DNA from: Candidatus Methanoperedens nitratireducens
Lineage (GTDB): Archaea > Halobacteriota > Methanosarcinia > Methanosarcinales > Methanoperedenaceae
Direction: 5' to 3'
NCBI GenBank assembly: GCA_020724545.1
Contig: DYGR01000006.1
Span: forward strand, 21,626 to 85,625
Length of the DNA: 64,000 bases
Made by a program: the position numbers and the translations under genes. The notes beneath the pieces are model-generated. The model did no database searches. It was not told the origin of the DNA and saw nothing but the letters and a program-made list of their open reading frames with translations. This document shows, piece after piece, positions 27,724-36,483 of the stretch (positions within the stretch are counted from its first letter, which is position 1; each line of letters begins with the position of its first letter).

Positions 27724-28785
27724 ATGGGAAATACTAAATATTTAATGGTGCTTGCCGTGGCTGCAGTGGGGCTTTTTGCGATGCCAAGCATGCTTGCCAC
27801 GTTCGCAGGCACGCACAGCGTGCAGGGAAATTATGACTCTGTATCCGGCGGCACGACCAGCGGGAAGGCACTGAACTGCCTTGAATGCCACCAGTACATT
27901 GGTAATGAAGCTGATGTGAACAATAATACAAAGACAGTGTACAATTTTCACTCAGCCGCAGCAAGCAATAAGAACTACACAACATACATGGCCTACTATG
28001 GAGATGACTACAGCACGGCTCCCGCGAGCAGCACATGGGGAGTAAATGCAGTCTTCGGCGGTCCGTGGTTCACGGCGAGGAGAAATAACTCTGCGGCAAC
28101 CGTTAAGCCAGATGATATACTTGCGCTTGCAACTGCAAGCGGCACAGTCGGTACCACAAATGTTGCAGCCGGTGAATGGTATGCAGTTTATAGAAATAGT
28201 TCATCAATAGCTAATCCTGTAAAAGCTACTGACGATATCAGTGGTGCTTATGATGCAGCACCAGGTGGTGCGGACTGGAGGGCATGCCTGCTATGCCACA
28301 GGAGCGCATTCTTCTTCGGTGGTACCCACACAAGGATAACTGTGAGGAGCTGCACAAACTCGTACTGCCACGGTGACGGCAGCGGCGGTGTTTATACCAA
28401 TGGTTCCAGGCTGTCTGATCTGCCTGAATATAACCTGCCAGGTGCTGGCGGCAGGAAGGCAGGTTTCGTGGGCAATGCCTTGAACAGCAGTGCGGATGCT
28501 CACAATACCTGGTTCAAGAAATCCCAGGAGCAAAAGACAAACAAGTACTACAACTATGAGGAAGACCCGAATAATCCCACGCCAGTGAGTGATGACTACT
28601 ACACATGCCTGGGATGCCACAGCCATGCGAATATGAAGCTGACTGTCAAAAGGCCGGATACTCTTGAGGTATTCACAGACAAGCTGACTCAAGGTCAGCC
28701 CTTCACCAACACTATAAATGTCACATCGTACAACGAGAGCTTCTCGTACAAGGCAGGCTCTGCCTGGGGACAGCAGTCACCGTAA
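27724..28785 (+). CDS. Secreted tetraheme c-type cytochrome with one CX4CH site (paralog)
   Basis: The ATG at 27724 has GAGGTGA upstream; a GTG at 27712 would overlap that site. Signal peptide, then LATFAGTHSVQ. Hemes: CLECH, CLLCH, CTNSYCH (CX4CH), CLGCH. Long heme-free loops rich in Gly, Ser, Asn and aromatic residues separate them. The pattern is that of 20251-21072, with about 80 more residues, mostly in the loop between the first two hemes and at the C-terminus. It has its own 246-bp upstream region. It is a candidate filament-forming extracellular cytochrome, which is inferred. Confidence 0.9.
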   Translation: MGNTKYLMVLAVAAVGLFAMPSMLATFAGTHSVQGNYDSVSGGTTSGKALNCLECHQYIGNEADVNNNTKTVYNFHSAAASNKNYTTYMAYYGDDYSTAPASSTWGVNAVFGGPWFTARRNNSAATVKPDDILALATASGTVGTTNVAAGEWYAVYRNSSSIANPVKATDDISGAYDAAPGGADWRACLLCHRSAFFFGGTHTRITVRSCTNSYCHGDGSGGVYTNGSRLSDLPEYNLPGAGGRKAGFVGNALNSSADAHNTWFKKSQEQKTNKYYNYEEDPNNPTPVSDDYYTCLGCHSHANMKLTVKRPDTLEVFTDKLTQGQPFTNTINVTSYNESFSYKAGSAWGQQSP

Positions 28786-28854
28786 ACAATAATGGTTTGG
28801 ACCAGCAGGTTCAAACCAATCTTTTTTATTATTATCTGATGTATCTCTTATCCA

Positions 28855-29631
28855 ATGTTTGATCTTGCCAGAAGTATCATACCAGAAGAGCTATTAGCTA
28901 ACCCTGGCATTCTCTATCAGTTCTATATATACCCCATAGCAACTGCAATAACGATATCAGTGTTGATGCTTACAGTATGTACAGGGAGAAGACCCCTTAA
29001 ACAACTCGCAGGCCGCGTTCTCATCCATGCAGCAGATCTTTTGAACAACAGAAACAGGAGACTGGAGGAAAAAAGGATCATGGAAAATTATTTCTCACTC
29101 AGGAAGAAAATGTTTGAGCCTGGTACCTTGATCGGATCGGGATTTTATGTAGCAGGAGGATTGCTTATATTAATGATCCTTACCAAACTGGTTTTCTTTG
29201 GTATCGTTCCAACCCAATCAATGGTTCCAACTATTATGGCAGGCGACCTTGTGCTTGCTGAGGGACTATCAAAAAACATATCAGCAGGGGATGTAATAAT
29301 ATTTAATCCTCCCAGGTCAAACGAGATGTACGTGCACAGGGTATACAGCATATCAGGTGATTATATAATAACTAAAGGTGATAATTCAGATATCGATCCA
29401 TGGAAACTCAGTAAAACGAACGTTCTGGGCAAGGCGGTGACCATAGGCGGACAGCCCATAAAAATCAGAGGTGTGGGAATCTATTTCCTGAATGTGAAGG
29501 ACCCGAGGGTTGCAGGTGACCCAACAATAAAATCTGTCAGGAAGACCATAGCCACGATACAGACGTTTGGCCCATTGATAGCCGTTGCTCTTATATTATT
29601 TGCACTGCTAACCGTTTCTAAGAGAAGATGA
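28855..29631 (+). CDS. Signal peptidase I, archaeal type (S26B), with extra N-terminal membrane region
   Basis: 258 aa. The catalytic serine is in VPTQSMVPT and the general base is the histidine of MYVHRVYS, which replaces the bacterial lysine, as in archaea and eukaryotes. The GDNSD box is present. It has transmembrane helices near both ends and an extra N-terminal part with a first helix (about 20-42) and a charged loop before the usual first helix, so it is longer than the common form. It cleaves signal peptides on the outer face of the membrane. It overlaps the next cytochrome gene by 4 nt. Confidence 0.92.
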   Translation: MFDLARSIIPEELLANPGILYQFYIYPIATAITISVLMLTVCTGRRPLKQLAGRVLIHAADLLNNRNRRLEEKRIMENYFSLRKKMFEPGTLIGSGFYVAGGLLILMILTKLVFFGIVPTQSMVPTIMAGDLVLAEGLSKNISAGDVIIFNPPRSNEMYVHRVYSISGDYIITKGDNSDIDPWKLSKTNVLGKAVTIGGQPIKIRGVGIYFLNVKDPRVAGDPTIKSVRKTIATIQTFGPLIAVALILFALLTVSKRR

Positions 29632-30260
29632 TAAGATATATCATAATGTCGATCCTCATGCTTGGTCTTCTAACAGGCCAGGCAGGAGGTGTATTCGAGG
29701 ATACGCACTCAGGAAGAGTATGTGCTTCCTGCCACACTATTGTCTCCTGCTCAGGGACGCTGTGTCATCCTTCTAATGAAGGCAGCTTTGATTTTAGAGC
29801 GCGCCACACCCAGCCTGATACATGCAGCCGATGCCACAGCACTTCGTTTGCAGGACAGAACGTACATCTCACCCATGATAATAAAGTTAAGTGCGAAACA
29901 TGCCACAATCCTCCAGAGAATTTCACTTCAACAAAAGCTGTAATCCCGACCCAGGACAGAGCAGGAGAATTCATACTTCCAAAAAGCAGTCAGTGCAGCT
30001 ACTGCCACAGAGTGGGAGGTAGCGGCCTCCACGGCATACACAGGCCAGTACTGAATGGAAAATGCCAAAAATGCCACGGTGAAGGCTTTAGCCCGAGTAA
30101 AGCAGATGTTGCAAAAGCTACAGGTAAAACACCCCCTGTAACTATAGGTACAGGGGGTATGAAATTTGAAGTCTCTGAACTAATATTGTTACCAATAAAA
30201 ATAATATCCGACCTGTTCGACAGCATTGCCAGTATCTGGATGAAGATACTGGGGATATAA
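29628..30260 (+). CDS. Secreted hexaheme c-type cytochrome (five CXXCH, one CX4CH)
   Basis: 210 aa. Signal peptide to AGG, then FEDTHSGRV. Heme sites: CASCH, CSGTLCH (CX4CH), CSRCH, CETCH, CSYCH, CQKCH. The last 35 residues (after MKFEVSELILLP) are an amphipathic hydrophobic tail that could attach the protein to the membrane. It shares an ATGA overlap with the signal peptidase gene. A 10-bp perfect inverted repeat lies inside the coding region at 30131-30158. Confidence 0.9.
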   Translation: MIRYIIMSILMLGLLTGQAGGVFEDTHSGRVCASCHTIVSCSGTLCHPSNEGSFDFRARHTQPDTCSRCHSTSFAGQNVHLTHDNKVKCETCHNPPENFTSTKAVIPTQDRAGEFILPKSSQCSYCHRVGGSGLHGIHRPVLNGKCQKCHGEGFSPSKADVAKATGKTPPVTIGTGGMKFEVSELILLPIKIISDLFDSIASIWMKILGI

Positions 30261-30272
30261 TTCAGCAATTAC

Positions 30273-30968
30273 TTAAACCTTCGTATTGCTTCGGCGAGAC
30301 TCAATCCCGAATCTGACAAGGGCAGCCTCAAAATCAGAGAAGCGATAGGAAAGGTTAGCCTGTTCCCAGAGTTCTTCAAGCTCAGTGAGAATCTTCTTTT
30401 TCTCCTCATCATTCTTTCCTTCCAATCCTGTAAGCCCTAGACTTCGGGCTGCAGTAATAACAGGATCGCCAGGCAGCGGGTCAGCTTTTTGCCAGATTCC
30501 TCGAAGCTCCCTGAGAAATATATTCACAGTTACATGACCCACACCTTTGAACTCCATGAGTTTTGATTCCAGATCCCGCGAATCGCTTGCTTCTTCATGG
30601 AGTAAATTTAAGTCGCCATTATACCTTTTGTTCAGCATCTGTGCAATACCAAGAAGTTTTGTTGCTGTCTTAAAGTCATAGCGCGCATACCCGCCTGCAT
30701 CCAGGATTTTCACAAGGCCATCCCAGCCTGTCCTGAGAATTGCGTCAGGCGTGAGCACATTTTGCTTCTCAAACTCATGGTATGTCTTTATGGCCGCATC
30801 CTTCCTTATCCTGGCACCAAAAAGGATCGAGGCCAGGAACCACTTGAATATCTCTTCTGGGCTGCCCGAATCTGTATCAATGCCAAGTTCAGCAGAGAAC
30901 CTGCCGCCCCGCTCCTCCATGAGTCGCCTGAGGATCTCTCTCTTACTCTCATGCTCATGTATACTCAT
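30273..30968 (-). CDS. HhH-GPD family DNA glycosylase-like protein
   Basis: 231 aa. The helix-hairpin-helix is KGVGHVTVNIFLRELRG and the catalytic Asp is probably in PLPGDPVI. The C-terminal iron-sulfur cysteines of Nth/MutY are absent, and the lysine of bifunctional Nth (GxGxKTA) is replaced, so a purely monofunctional or altered glycosylase is likely. It acts in base-excision repair if active; the lesion is unknown. It is convergent with the cytochrome gene at 29628, 12 bp away. Confidence 0.75.
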   Translation of the reverse strand: MSIHEHESKREILRRLMEERGGRFSAELGIDTDSGSPEEIFKWFLASILFGARIRKDAAIKTYHEFEKQNVLTPDAILRTGWDGLVKILDAGGYARYDFKTATKLLGIAQMLNKRYNGDLNLLHEEASDSRDLESKLMEFKGVGHVTVNIFLRELRGIWQKADPLPGDPVITAARSLGLTGLEGKNDEEKKKILTELEELWEQANLSYRFSDFEAALVRFGIESRRSNTKV

Positions 30969-31101
30969 AACGCCCTTCCATATGCATAGAAGGATTATAT
31001 AATGGCAAAGGAATATATGCTACTTCGGATTGATTAACTTGCTTATAATGAATTATGATAAGCCCAGAGGATACAGTAATATTAAAACAGGTTGAGGTCT
31101 T

Positions 31102-32646
31102 GTGGCACAGGATATAGGTTCATACTTTAAATCAGGATTCCACCAGCTTAAGTTCGCTCCAAGACTCATAATTCCTTTCCTGATCTCTGAGGCATTGTTT
31201 TATGGATTAGCATGGACAATCATATTTACCTTTGCATTATTTGCATTGCCTGTTTTAGAAAAGGTTCTACCCATTATTGAGAAAAACCAGGATCTACTCC
31301 CTGAAATTATGATAGAGAACAGGGTTGGGAATGTTGCAAATTATACTGATCCGCGAATACAGGAATTAGAGAGAGAATTCTCAAGCCTGTTTCCTGAGAT
31401 GATGTATATTTTAATCATTTTTTTTGTTTTATTTTTTATATTTATTATCATCTCCTTTGTTTTATATGCATGGGCAAGGGCAGGAACTACAGGATATATA
31501 TGGCAGGGGGTCACTACTTCACTGGACTTCAAAAACTTCCGATATTACGCTAAACAAAATTTATATCGGATAGCAGGCCTGTGGGCCTTAATAATCGTAT
31601 TTTCCGCTATACTCTTTCTTATACCGTTTTTCACATTCATAATCATTCCTTCACCTTTAAATATTATTATATTTATGCTATTAATGCTGATATTTTTTAT
31701 TATATGGATTATAGCAATGCTATTGTTATTTTTTGCTGAGGAGTGTATTGTAGTAGAGAATAAAGGTATAATAGAGGCGATTAAACGAAGCAAAGAGATA
31801 GCCGCTGGAGATATCGGATCTATCTTACTTTTCATTTTTATTCTGATTAGTGTGATTGTAATATACACTATTACATCTGGTGTATTCGACCTGATAGCAG
31901 TGATATTTAATTCCAGTCTTTCAGCATTTTTCAATCTTCTTTTCCTGGTTTTTCTGAATCCATGGCTGCAGTTAGCCAAGCTAAATTTCTTCCTCGATAG
32001 AACCGGGAGAACCGTCAGGGTAATGGAAAAGGAGCTTGAGGTTATTAAGGCAGCGAAAGAATTTATAATAGAATCGCCCAGGATTTTAGTTAATTTCGCT
32101 AAAAAGAATATTAGCTATATTCTTCTAGCTCTTTATTTTTATGTGATAGGATTTGGTATAGGATATTACATAGGGGATTCTTTTTCTTTTCTGAGTGAAG
32201 AGTTTATGAGGCTCATATCAGCAGGATATATAGAGAGTAAGTTAATCGGTCCTTACATTTCAATGCCATTCATTGATTTAGTATATTATTTCTCAAATAA
32301 TAGCATAGTAGCATTAAATCAGGGGCTAAGTGGTCTCTTTTTTGTAATACCATCTGTACTGGGCATAGCAGTTAATGGAATTATAGTTGGATTATTTTAT
32401 GGAGTATTACCTGCAGAGACTGCATCAGCTTTCATTGCTGTGCATGGCGTCTTTGAGATAACGGCATTCGTGATTGCTACAGCCGCTGGTATAAGGCTGG
32501 GAGTAAAATTCATAAAAGGTTTAGAAAATGAAAATGAGATCATCGATGAGACTATTAAGGTCGTGCTTGCTGCATTATTGTTGATAGGCATTGCTGCATT
32601 TCTTGAAGCTTTTATTACCCCGATCGTGGCTTTATTAGTGATCTAA
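31102..32646 (+). CDS. Polytopic membrane protein of unknown function (514 aa)
   Basis: GTG start at 31102. Around ten hydrophobic segments; the first third (FLISEALFYGLAWTIIFTFALFAL and after) resembles the glycerophosphoryl-diester/DUF4013-like membrane family in having paired long helices with positive loops, but I cannot assign it. The C-terminal part (about 330-510) is a second helical block with Gly-rich helices. The next gene begins 22 nt later and may be co-transcribed. Confidence 0.7.
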   Translation: MAQDIGSYFKSGFHQLKFAPRLIIPFLISEALFYGLAWTIIFTFALFALPVLEKVLPIIEKNQDLLPEIMIENRVGNVANYTDPRIQELEREFSSLFPEMMYILIIFFVLFFIFIIISFVLYAWARAGTTGYIWQGVTTSLDFKNFRYYAKQNLYRIAGLWALIIVFSAILFLIPFFTFIIIPSPLNIIIFMLLMLIFFIIWIIAMLLLFFAEECIVVENKGIIEAIKRSKEIAAGDIGSILLFIFILISVIVIYTITSGVFDLIAVIFNSSLSAFFNLLFLVFLNPWLQLAKLNFFLDRTGRTVRVMEKELEVIKAAKEFIIESPRILVNFAKKNISYILLALYFYVIGFGIGYYIGDSFSFLSEEFMRLISAGYIESKLIGPYISMPFIDLVYYFSNNSIVALNQGLSGLFFVIPSVLGIAVNGIIVGLFYGVLPAETASAFIAVHGVFEITAFVIATAAGIRLGVKFIKGLENENEIIDETIKVVLAALLLIGIAAFLEAFITPIVALLVI

Positions 32647-32668
32647 TCAAAAAGGAGAAAAAAGTTAA

Positions 32669-33481
32669 ATGTCAAACGAATCGTGGCGCTTCCTTGACCT
32701 TGATAGGATCGATGGCTTCTGTAGCGCAGCACTTTTTGAAGCCATTGCCAGACATGCCGGCGCAGGCTCGGTTCCTGAAACTATCCTTTTCTGGCGCGTG
32801 CGCTCACCTGTTGTATATCTTGGCTATCATCAGTGCGTTGAGGATGAGGTTAATGCTGATTTTTGTAGGCAGAGCAATATCGGGATAGTACGCAGGACAC
32901 TGGGCGGAGGGTGCGGTTTCTGCGATGAGAACCAGATACTCTACTCTGTGATCGGCAGAGAGGGAGGTGTTATACCCCGCGATATCCAGGCCGCATATAT
33001 AAAAGTCCTGGGCGGTGTAGTCATGGCGCTTGAAGCCCTCGGGTCAGGAGGAGAGATCGAACCTGCCCGCAATGCTGTTTATTCAAGGGGCAGGAAAATC
33101 TCCGGGAATGCGCAGGGGCGTTTTGATGGCGCTGTACTGATAAATGGCAGCATGTTAGTGGATTTTGATTTTGAGCTAATGGATAAAGTCCTTAAAAACC
33201 CGACAAAGAACCTGCGTCCCGTGCAGCGCGCGAGAGATGGGATGATAACCCTGAAGGAAACAGGCATTACTGATATAGAAGCTGTTAAAAAAGCATTGAG
33301 ACAGGGCTTTGAAGAAGCGCTTGGAATAACATTGCAAAATGGCATATTAACAGAGGGTGAAGTGGATACGGCAAACCAGTTACTGGGTAGGTACCTGGGG
33401 CATGACTGGATATACAGGATGGATATCAAACGCGCGCTCAGGAAACGGTCTTTCGCGCCTCCTCCTCAGCAAGCCGAATAA
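32669..33481 (+). CDS. Lipoate-protein ligase A family protein
   Basis: 270 aa. The BPL/LplA catalytic fold is shown by VVYLGYHQCVEDEVN, RRTLGGGCGFCDE (in place of the usual RRxSGGGAVxHD) and GRKISGNAQGRFDGAVLINGSML with the catalytic lysine. The C-terminal part carries the small accessory domain. It attaches lipoate or a related acid to a carrier lysine by way of an adenylate. The substitution in the Gly-rich loop, with an extra cysteine, makes the substrate less certain. The 3' end overlaps the convergent larC gene by 44 nt. Confidence 0.85.
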   Translation: MSNESWRFLDLDRIDGFCSAALFEAIARHAGAGSVPETILFWRVRSPVVYLGYHQCVEDEVNADFCRQSNIGIVRRTLGGGCGFCDENQILYSVIGREGGVIPRDIQAAYIKVLGGVVMALEALGSGGEIEPARNAVYSRGRKISGNAQGRFDGAVLINGSMLVDFDFELMDKVLKNPTKNLRPVQRARDGMITLKETGITDIEAVKKALRQGFEEALGITLQNGILTEGEVDTANQLLGRYLGHDWIYRMDIKRALRKRSFAPPPQQAE

Positions 33482-34628
33482 CATCCCTGACAGGAATACC
33501 GGACTCATGCGCCGCTCTCTTACAGTCCTCAAATTCAGCCGAGATATTAAGTAGAACCCCGCGCAGATCCCTGGCAACTTTGATAGCTATCGGAAAGACC
33601 CTGTTATCTATAGTGATCTCTACTTTGCTCATCTCCCTCCGGGCTATCAACCTGTGTTTTATCGGGATTATCCTGACGCCCAGAGAACCTGTCTCTTCTA
33701 TTATCCTCCGCACAAGCTTCTCAGAGTCACCGGGTTTTGCAACTACCTGGATAACATGGCCGCTTCGTCCTTTTTTCATGGTAGCGGGTATTATGGCAAC
33801 ATCCAGAGCCCCTGCCCTGAGCAATTCATCAATAAGGTTGCCCAGAACCTGGCCAGTGACATCATCAACATTGGTCTCAAGTACCTCGATTCTATCCGGA
33901 ATGAGCGCTTCATCGATCTCACCAGATATCACGCGAAGGACATTTGGCACAGCAGTATCCCTGCTCCCTGCTCCATAACCGATTAGTTCTGTCCTCACTG
34001 GAGGACATACCCCCGCCTCATTGATAAAATGGGCAAGCAGCGCTGCACCTGTGGGTGTGAGTAATTCTCCTTCGACTGGCCCGTGCTGCCACGGCAGTGA
34101 ATACTTCTTTAAAATCTCAAGCGCTGCAGGCGCAGGCACAGGAAATTTCCCGTGCGAGAACTCAATAAATCCCATTCCAACAGATATGGGTGTGCAGTAG
34201 ATCCTGTGCTGTTTTAGCCCGAGCTCATGAAAGGCCGTACATGCGCCGATAATATCCGCAATAGCATCCTCCTGCCCGAGCTCATGGAAATGTAATTCAT
34301 CGAGGGCTACACCGTGGACTTTTGCTTCTGCTTTTCCAAGGATGTTAAAGACCAAGATCGCATCCGATATGATCTCATGAGGAAGATCCAGGGGTTTGAT
34401 TCGATCCAGGATTTGCGCAAGTGTTAGACTACCATCTTTTTTTGTTGCTACATTAACCGAGTGTGCCGAGATTCCTTTCCTGGTGGTTTTAGAGATCTCA
34501 ACATCCACGCAGGCGGCCAGTTCCATGGCTTCTTTTGTTTTGCCAGCATCTGCTCCAAGATTAAGAAGGCTGCTGATTATCATATCGCCTGAGGCGCCGG
34601 AGAATGGATCGAACAGGGTTGCTTTCAT
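33438..34628 (-). CDS. larC: LarC/DUF111-like nickel-pincer cofactor biosynthesis protein
   Basis: The ATG at 34628 is preferred since the protein then starts MKATLFDPFSGASGDM, the family signature, and a TATA-like TTTTTATAAC lies about 28-39 bp upstream (34656-34667). Conserved points include ELHFHELGQEDAIADIIG, GELLTPTGAAL, and VDDVTGQVLGNLIDELL. In bacteria LarC inserts nickel into the pincer cofactor of lactate racemase; many archaea carry it without LarA, so the client here is unknown. Confidence 0.9.
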   Translation of the reverse strand: MKATLFDPFSGASGDMIISSLLNLGADAGKTKEAMELAACVDVEISKTTRKGISAHSVNVATKKDGSLTLAQILDRIKPLDLPHEIISDAILVFNILGKAEAKVHGVALDELHFHELGQEDAIADIIGACTAFHELGLKQHRIYCTPISVGMGFIEFSHGKFPVPAPAALEILKKYSLPWQHGPVEGELLTPTGAALLAHFINEAGVCPPVRTELIGYGAGSRDTAVPNVLRVISGEIDEALIPDRIEVLETNVDDVTGQVLGNLIDELLRAGALDVAIIPATMKKGRSGHVIQVVAKPGDSEKLVRRIIEETGSLGVRIIPIKHRLIARREMSKVEITIDNRVFPIAIKVARDLRGVLLNISAEFEDCKRAAHESGIPVRDVIRLAEEEARKTVS

Positions 34629-34713
34629 GTTATCAGTAGTTACTATAGTCGTGTTGTTATAAAAATTCACCCGACAGGTTGTAGGGATGGATTTCTAGAA
34701 TTACCCTGCTCTC

Positions 34714-34941
34714 TTAACCTGAATATAACATGATTGGCATTTCAAACAAAAAACCCAACTGCCAGAGGAACACGTTCTTTTAATCCGCCCTGGTCTGACA
34801 AGGTACATGATTGAGAGGATGTGGTGGAACTATCTCGTCTATCGTCTTTGCTATCTCTAAGTGTCTCATACATGCTGCGACCAGCGGGAGATGGTCTAAG
34901 CGCTTAATATCTATTATTTTTAAATCGTTTGTATCTGCCAT
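34714..34941 (-). pseudogene. N-terminal fragment of an IS1634-like transposase
   Basis: Reading from 34941 gives MADTNDLKIIDIKRLDHLPL, then VAACMRHLEIAKTIDEIVPP and, after about residue 47, sequence that no longer resembles the family. The pattern DIKRLDHxxLVA and IxEIVPP is the usual start of IS1634/DUF4277 transposases (normally over 500 aa). The rest of the 440-bp gap between larC and the DtxR gene is AT-rich with no other gene visible. The family call is from memory of the motif. Confidence 0.5.
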
Positions 34942-35109
34942 GATAATATGGCATCTAATATGGAGTTCATTATCAAAAATCAGATGGGTAAATCAGAACC
35001 TCTTGAATGTGGGTTGCATTTATGCACCTTCATTTTTATTAATGTTTCATTTAAAGATAAATTCCTTTAAGGACTTATAAATCTTGGGTTGATAATTCAC
35101 CAGAAAAGT

Positions 35110-35766
35110 TTATCTCTTCCTCACCAGTATCTTCTCTGCAAGCTCTTTTCCAAGCGATCTCTCTTTATCTGCCACCCTTACCAGTATCGGCCCCCCGAAT
35201 GGAGCGATACTTTTTACCTCAACCTCTGCATCAGGATATAACCCAAGGCTGCCTATATATTGCAGCATCTGCGGGTCCTCCTCAGAGACACTCTCAATAA
35301 CACCAGCCTCACCCGCTTTCAATTCTGATAACTGCACTGTATCTTCACGGGCTATCTTTCCGTGGATATCAGGTATGGGATAACCATGAGGGCACGTCCT
35401 GGGATCACCCAGCTTCTCTGCGATTTTCTCTTCCATCTTATTGCTGATATCGTGCTCAAGCCTGCATGCCTCATCATGTACCTCATCCCACCCGAAGCCC
35501 AGGATATCTGTAAGGAGCCGCTCAGAGAGCCTGTGCTTCCTTATCACTCTCTTGGCTGCAAGTTCGCCCTCCTCTGTTAATACCACTCCCCTGTCCGCAT
35601 ACCTTACAAGTCCCTTCTGTTCAAGCTGTTTTAGCATCTCTGAAACGGATGATGGACTCAGCTCCAGACGCTCTGCTATCCTGGAAGTGGTGGCGGGTTC
35701 CTGCATCTCATACAGCTTATATATAGACTCAAGATACTCCTCTGTTCTGGGTGATTTTTTTGCCAT
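35110..35766 (-). CDS. DtxR-family metal-dependent transcriptional regulator
   Basis: 218 aa. Winged helix at about 7-60 (RIAERLELSPSSVSEMLKQLEQKGLVRY), metal-binding and dimer domain with the key residues in RHRLSERLL-like RKHRLSERLL, DEACRLEHDIS, CPHGYPIP, and a C-terminal FeoA/SH3-like domain (about 150-218). It senses Fe(II) or Mn(II) and represses uptake genes, or activates storage or export genes. It follows the three-gene ABC transporter on the same strand after a 66-bp gap (TTAAGT..ACTTTAA near 35801-35825 could be an operator), so it may regulate that transporter. Confidence 0.9.
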   Translation of the reverse strand: MAKKSPRTEEYLESIYKLYEMQEPATTSRIAERLELSPSSVSEMLKQLEQKGLVRYADRGVVLTEEGELAAKRVIRKHRLSERLLTDILGFGWDEVHDEACRLEHDISNKMEEKIAEKLGDPRTCPHGYPIPDIHGKIAREDTVQLSELKAGEAGVIESVSEEDPQMLQYIGSLGLYPDAEVEVKSIAPFGGPILVRVADKERSLGKELAEKILVRKR

Positions 35767-35832
35767 GTCCGCCTGTATAATTAAAAATATGACTTGGGTA
35801 TAATTAAGTTTTGCTAATCTACTTTAATTTTG

Positions 35833-36483
35833 TTATACAGTAACCTCACCGTGGGACATCTGTATGATCTTGTTCCCTATCTCACCTATCTCGGGGTTGT
35901 GGGTTACGATCACTATCGTCCTCCCCTCTCTGTGGAGTTCCCTGAATATCTCAAGAACCGCCTCCTCGTTCTTTTTATCAAGGTTCCCTGTTGGCTCATC
36001 CGCAAGTATTATCTGCGGCTGGTTGATAAGCGCGCGGGCTATGCATACGCGCTGTTGTTCCCCGCCTGAGAGCTGGGACGGCAGGTGGTTCAGCCTGTGC
36101 TCCATGCCCACGCGCAAAAGCGCCTCTTTTGCCTCTTCTTCATCCTCTATGCTGTGGAAATACTGTGCTATCATTACATTCTCAAGCGCGGTAAGGTGGG
36201 GAATCATGTGGAACTGCTGGAAGACCAGTCCAATGTTCTCCCTCCGAAACCCTGTCCTCTCTTTCTGATTGAGAAAAGCAGTTTCAGTCCCGTTCACAAT
36301 CAAAGAGCCACCTGTCGGTGTATCAAGGCATCCTATCAGGTTCAAAAGCGTGGTCTTTCCGCTCCCTGAAGGCCCCATTATATTTGCCCATTCTCCTCTC
36401 TGGATAGTGAAACTGGCCCCTTTGAGGGCACAGGTAGTATCGTATTTCTTAACAAGATCTTTAGCTGTAATCATCTTATTCAC
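35833..36483 (-). CDS. ABC transporter ATP-binding protein, MacB/LolD type
   Basis: 216 aa. Walker A GPSGSGKTT, Q-loop VFQQFHMIPHLTALENV, signature LSGGEQQRV, Walker B IILADEPTGNLD and H-loop IVTHNP are all present and intact. It overlaps the upstream permease gene by 8 nt. Such three-gene sets (ATPase and two FtsX-type permeases) extrude substrates or act on surface lipoproteins by mechanotransmission. The substrate is unknown; the DtxR neighbour hints at a metal link. Confidence 0.95.
   Translation of the reverse strand: MNKMITAKDLVKKYDTTCALKGASFTIQRGEWANIMGPSGSGKTTLLNLIGCLDTPTGGSLIVNGTETAFLNQKERTGFRRENIGLVFQQFHMIPHLTALENVMIAQYFHSIEDEEEAKEALLRVGMEHRLNHLPSQLSGGEQQRVCIARALINQPQIILADEPTGNLDKKNEEAVLEIFRELHREGRTIVIVTHNPEIGEIGNKIIQMSHGEVTV

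Noticed and set aside
34811..35080. 89-codon plus-strand frame between larC and the DtxR gene
   Set aside because: Its opposite strand carries a transposase-like N-terminus with a better family pattern.
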